From Cercozoa sp. M6MM (Eukaryota > Endomyxa: Ascetosporea): 64,000 bases of DNA. A program made the translations under genes and the position numbers. This document shows, piece by piece, positions 63,201-64,000 of the stretch (position 1 is the first letter of the stretch; each line of letters opens with the position of its first letter). Under the pieces are notes generated by a model. The model was not told the DNA's origin and ran no database searches. It saw only the letters and a list, made by a program, of their open reading frames with translations. The stretch lies in NCBI GenBank assembly GCA_040357565.1, contig JBDODJ010000062.1. One strand, given 5' to 3'.

Positions 63201-64000
63201 TCATGTGGCCTCTCGGTTGGCCCGCGTTTCCGAACGCAAGTCGTCGCGTTGCCCGTTGACCGGCGTGTTGTGTGGCTGCACAGGCGTACTCAAAGATAAA
63301 TATATACATATATACAAATATACTTCTAGATAATATATGTAATAAACACACACATATATATATATACACATGCATGTATGTATAGACAGATGTATAGATA
63401 TAGATACCACAAGAGGCGGCGACAGCAGGTCGACAGCGGCCCCGCGGCCGACGGCGATGGCGGCGTCGCGCGTCACGATGAGTCGCAGTCCGCGCAGCGC
63501 GTCGCCGCCGCTCGAGTTGACGCTGGCCGCCTCGCGCAGGATGGCCAGACCAGCGGCGACGTCGCGCTTCTGCGCCTCGTTCAGCTCGAGTTGCAGCGAG
63601 TCCAGGTAGCGCCGCATGCCCTCCGACTCGTCCTCTTCAAGCTCTTCCGACTCCTTGGACTCTTCCGACTCTGCATTGGGCTCATTGGACTCGTGGACAT
63701 CGTGAGTCGGTGCACTCGGTCCAATAGACAGTCCGGTAGTCAGTCTAGCAGTCGGTCCAGCATTGGGCGGACTGGCCGGCGCATTGTCCTGCTCCAGTAG
63801 CAGGAGAAACTCCTGCTCCAGCGAGTCGTGCGACAGCGACAGCGCCACCGGCGTCACGCCGCCCACGTCGCGACCTGTCGCGCCTCGCATCGTCACCTGC
63901 GCGGGGAGGGAGGGGGGGTAAGAGGGGTAAGGGGGACGGTGTAAAGTACAGTGGCAGGCGCCGCTCGCGGCAGGTGCAACACCGGCGTTATCACCGACTT
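63201..64000 (-). CDS. Unknown acidic protein (5' partial, runs off the window)
   Basis: A long exon read downward from about 63900 begins MRGATGRDVGGVTPVALSLS and continues DSLEQEFLLLLEQDN, Pro/Ser/Thr-rich sequence, then NAESEESKESEELEEDESEG, an acidic run, followed by RRYLDSLQLELNEAQKRDVA, AGLAILREAASVNSSGGD and LRGLRLIVTRDAAIAVG. After an intron with TA microsatellites (63296-63410) the last exon reads NTPVNGQRDDLRSETRANRE and ends at TGA 63201-63203. The VGGVTPVALSLSHDS phrase looks like the loop of an ankyrin repeat (GVTPVALA), so ankyrin repeats may lie upstream. The helix after the acidic run is amphipathic. No firm family. Confidence 0.5.
   Translation of the reverse strand, partial: VGDNAGVAPAASGACHCTLHRPPYPSYPPSLPAQVTMRGATGRDVGGVTPVALSLSHDSLEQEFLLLLEQDNAPASPPNAGPTARLTTGLSIGPSAPTHDVHESNEPNAESEESKESEELEEDESEGMRRYLDSLQLELNEAQKRDVAAGLAILREAASVNSSGGDALRGLRLIVTRDAAIAVGRGAAVDLLSPPLVVSISIHLSIHTCMCIYIYVCVYYIYYLEVYLYICIYLSLSTPVQPHNTPVNGQRDDLRSETRANREAT
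63296..63410. repeat. TA/CA-rich microsatellite intron
   Basis: TATATACA, CACACACATATA and GTATGTATAGA repeats fill the intron before the last exon of the gene ending at 63201. Confidence 0.8.

Overview
The window is nuclear DNA of a flagellated, intron-rich microbial eukaryote, probably a free-living protist. I cannot name the lineage from sequence alone. The evidence is dense GT-AG introns (often 40-150 nt, donors usually GTAC or GTAA, interiors full of TTACCCC/GGGGTAA tracts, poly-G/C runs and TG/TA microsatellites), standard stop codons, and a gene set containing spliceosome, exosome, mitoribosome, SNARE, Rab, myosin and axoneme proteins. Almost every gene had to be read by joining short exons, so single-frame open reading frames mislead badly here. 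Five runs of exactly 100 N are scaffold gaps.

Layout. 49-740 (+): C-terminal exons of an unknown Arg/Asp-rich protein. 1117-1571 (-): HSBP1. 2255-4529 (+): unknown Lys/Gln-rich protein with a possible myristoylation start. 4810-7508 (-): CCR4/nocturnin-family endonuclease/exonuclease/phosphatase protein. 8202-9838 (+): SPAG6/PF16 of the flagellar central pair. 10027-12306 (+): protein with a probable sperm-tail PG-rich repeat. 12881-16337 (-): JmjC ribosomal oxygenase (NO66/MINA53 type). 16577-17791 (-): kappa-class glutathione S-transferase. 18081 to about 20650 (-): Cys-rich plus FG-GAP protein. 21021-22614 (-): syntaxin-6-type Qc-SNARE. 23202-25379 (-): EF-hand, Ala/Glu coiled-coil protein. 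25903-26521 (+): spliceosomal SmE. 26708-28254 (-): mitoribosomal mL41 with a long extension. 28450-29250 (+): small single-pass membrane protein.

30338-38493 (-): unconventional myosin split into at least 40 exons. 38948-40284 (+): DNAJC8. 40767 to about 41936 (-): exosome RRP46. 42999-48472 (+): large unknown acidic and Gln-rich protein. 48690-51278 (-): HXXXDG acyltransferase/condensation-like enzyme. 51460-52521 (-): Rab GTPase. 52977-53994 (+): Mpo1-like membrane protein. 54156-56899 (-): unknown charged helical protein. 57177-58292 (+): Nudix hydrolase. 59063 to about 62287 (-): membrane-anchored protein kinase. 63201 to the window end (-): partial unknown gene.

Genes alternate in strand, forming eight divergent pairs and nine convergent ones. 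A 28-31 bp hairpin motif, part of a MITE-like dispersed element, recurs in three convergent 3' regions (740/1117, 40284/40767, 48472/48690) and once downstream of the last gene. Two structural anomalies need checking: a 19-bp tandem duplication that throws the FG-GAP gene out of frame, and a 220-bp segment repeated on both sides of the last N gap. No rRNA, tRNA, CRISPR or prokaryotic feature was seen. No single undescribed system stands out; the most promising leads are the hairpin element, the receptor-like kinase, the large unknown gene and the Cys-rich FG-GAP protein.
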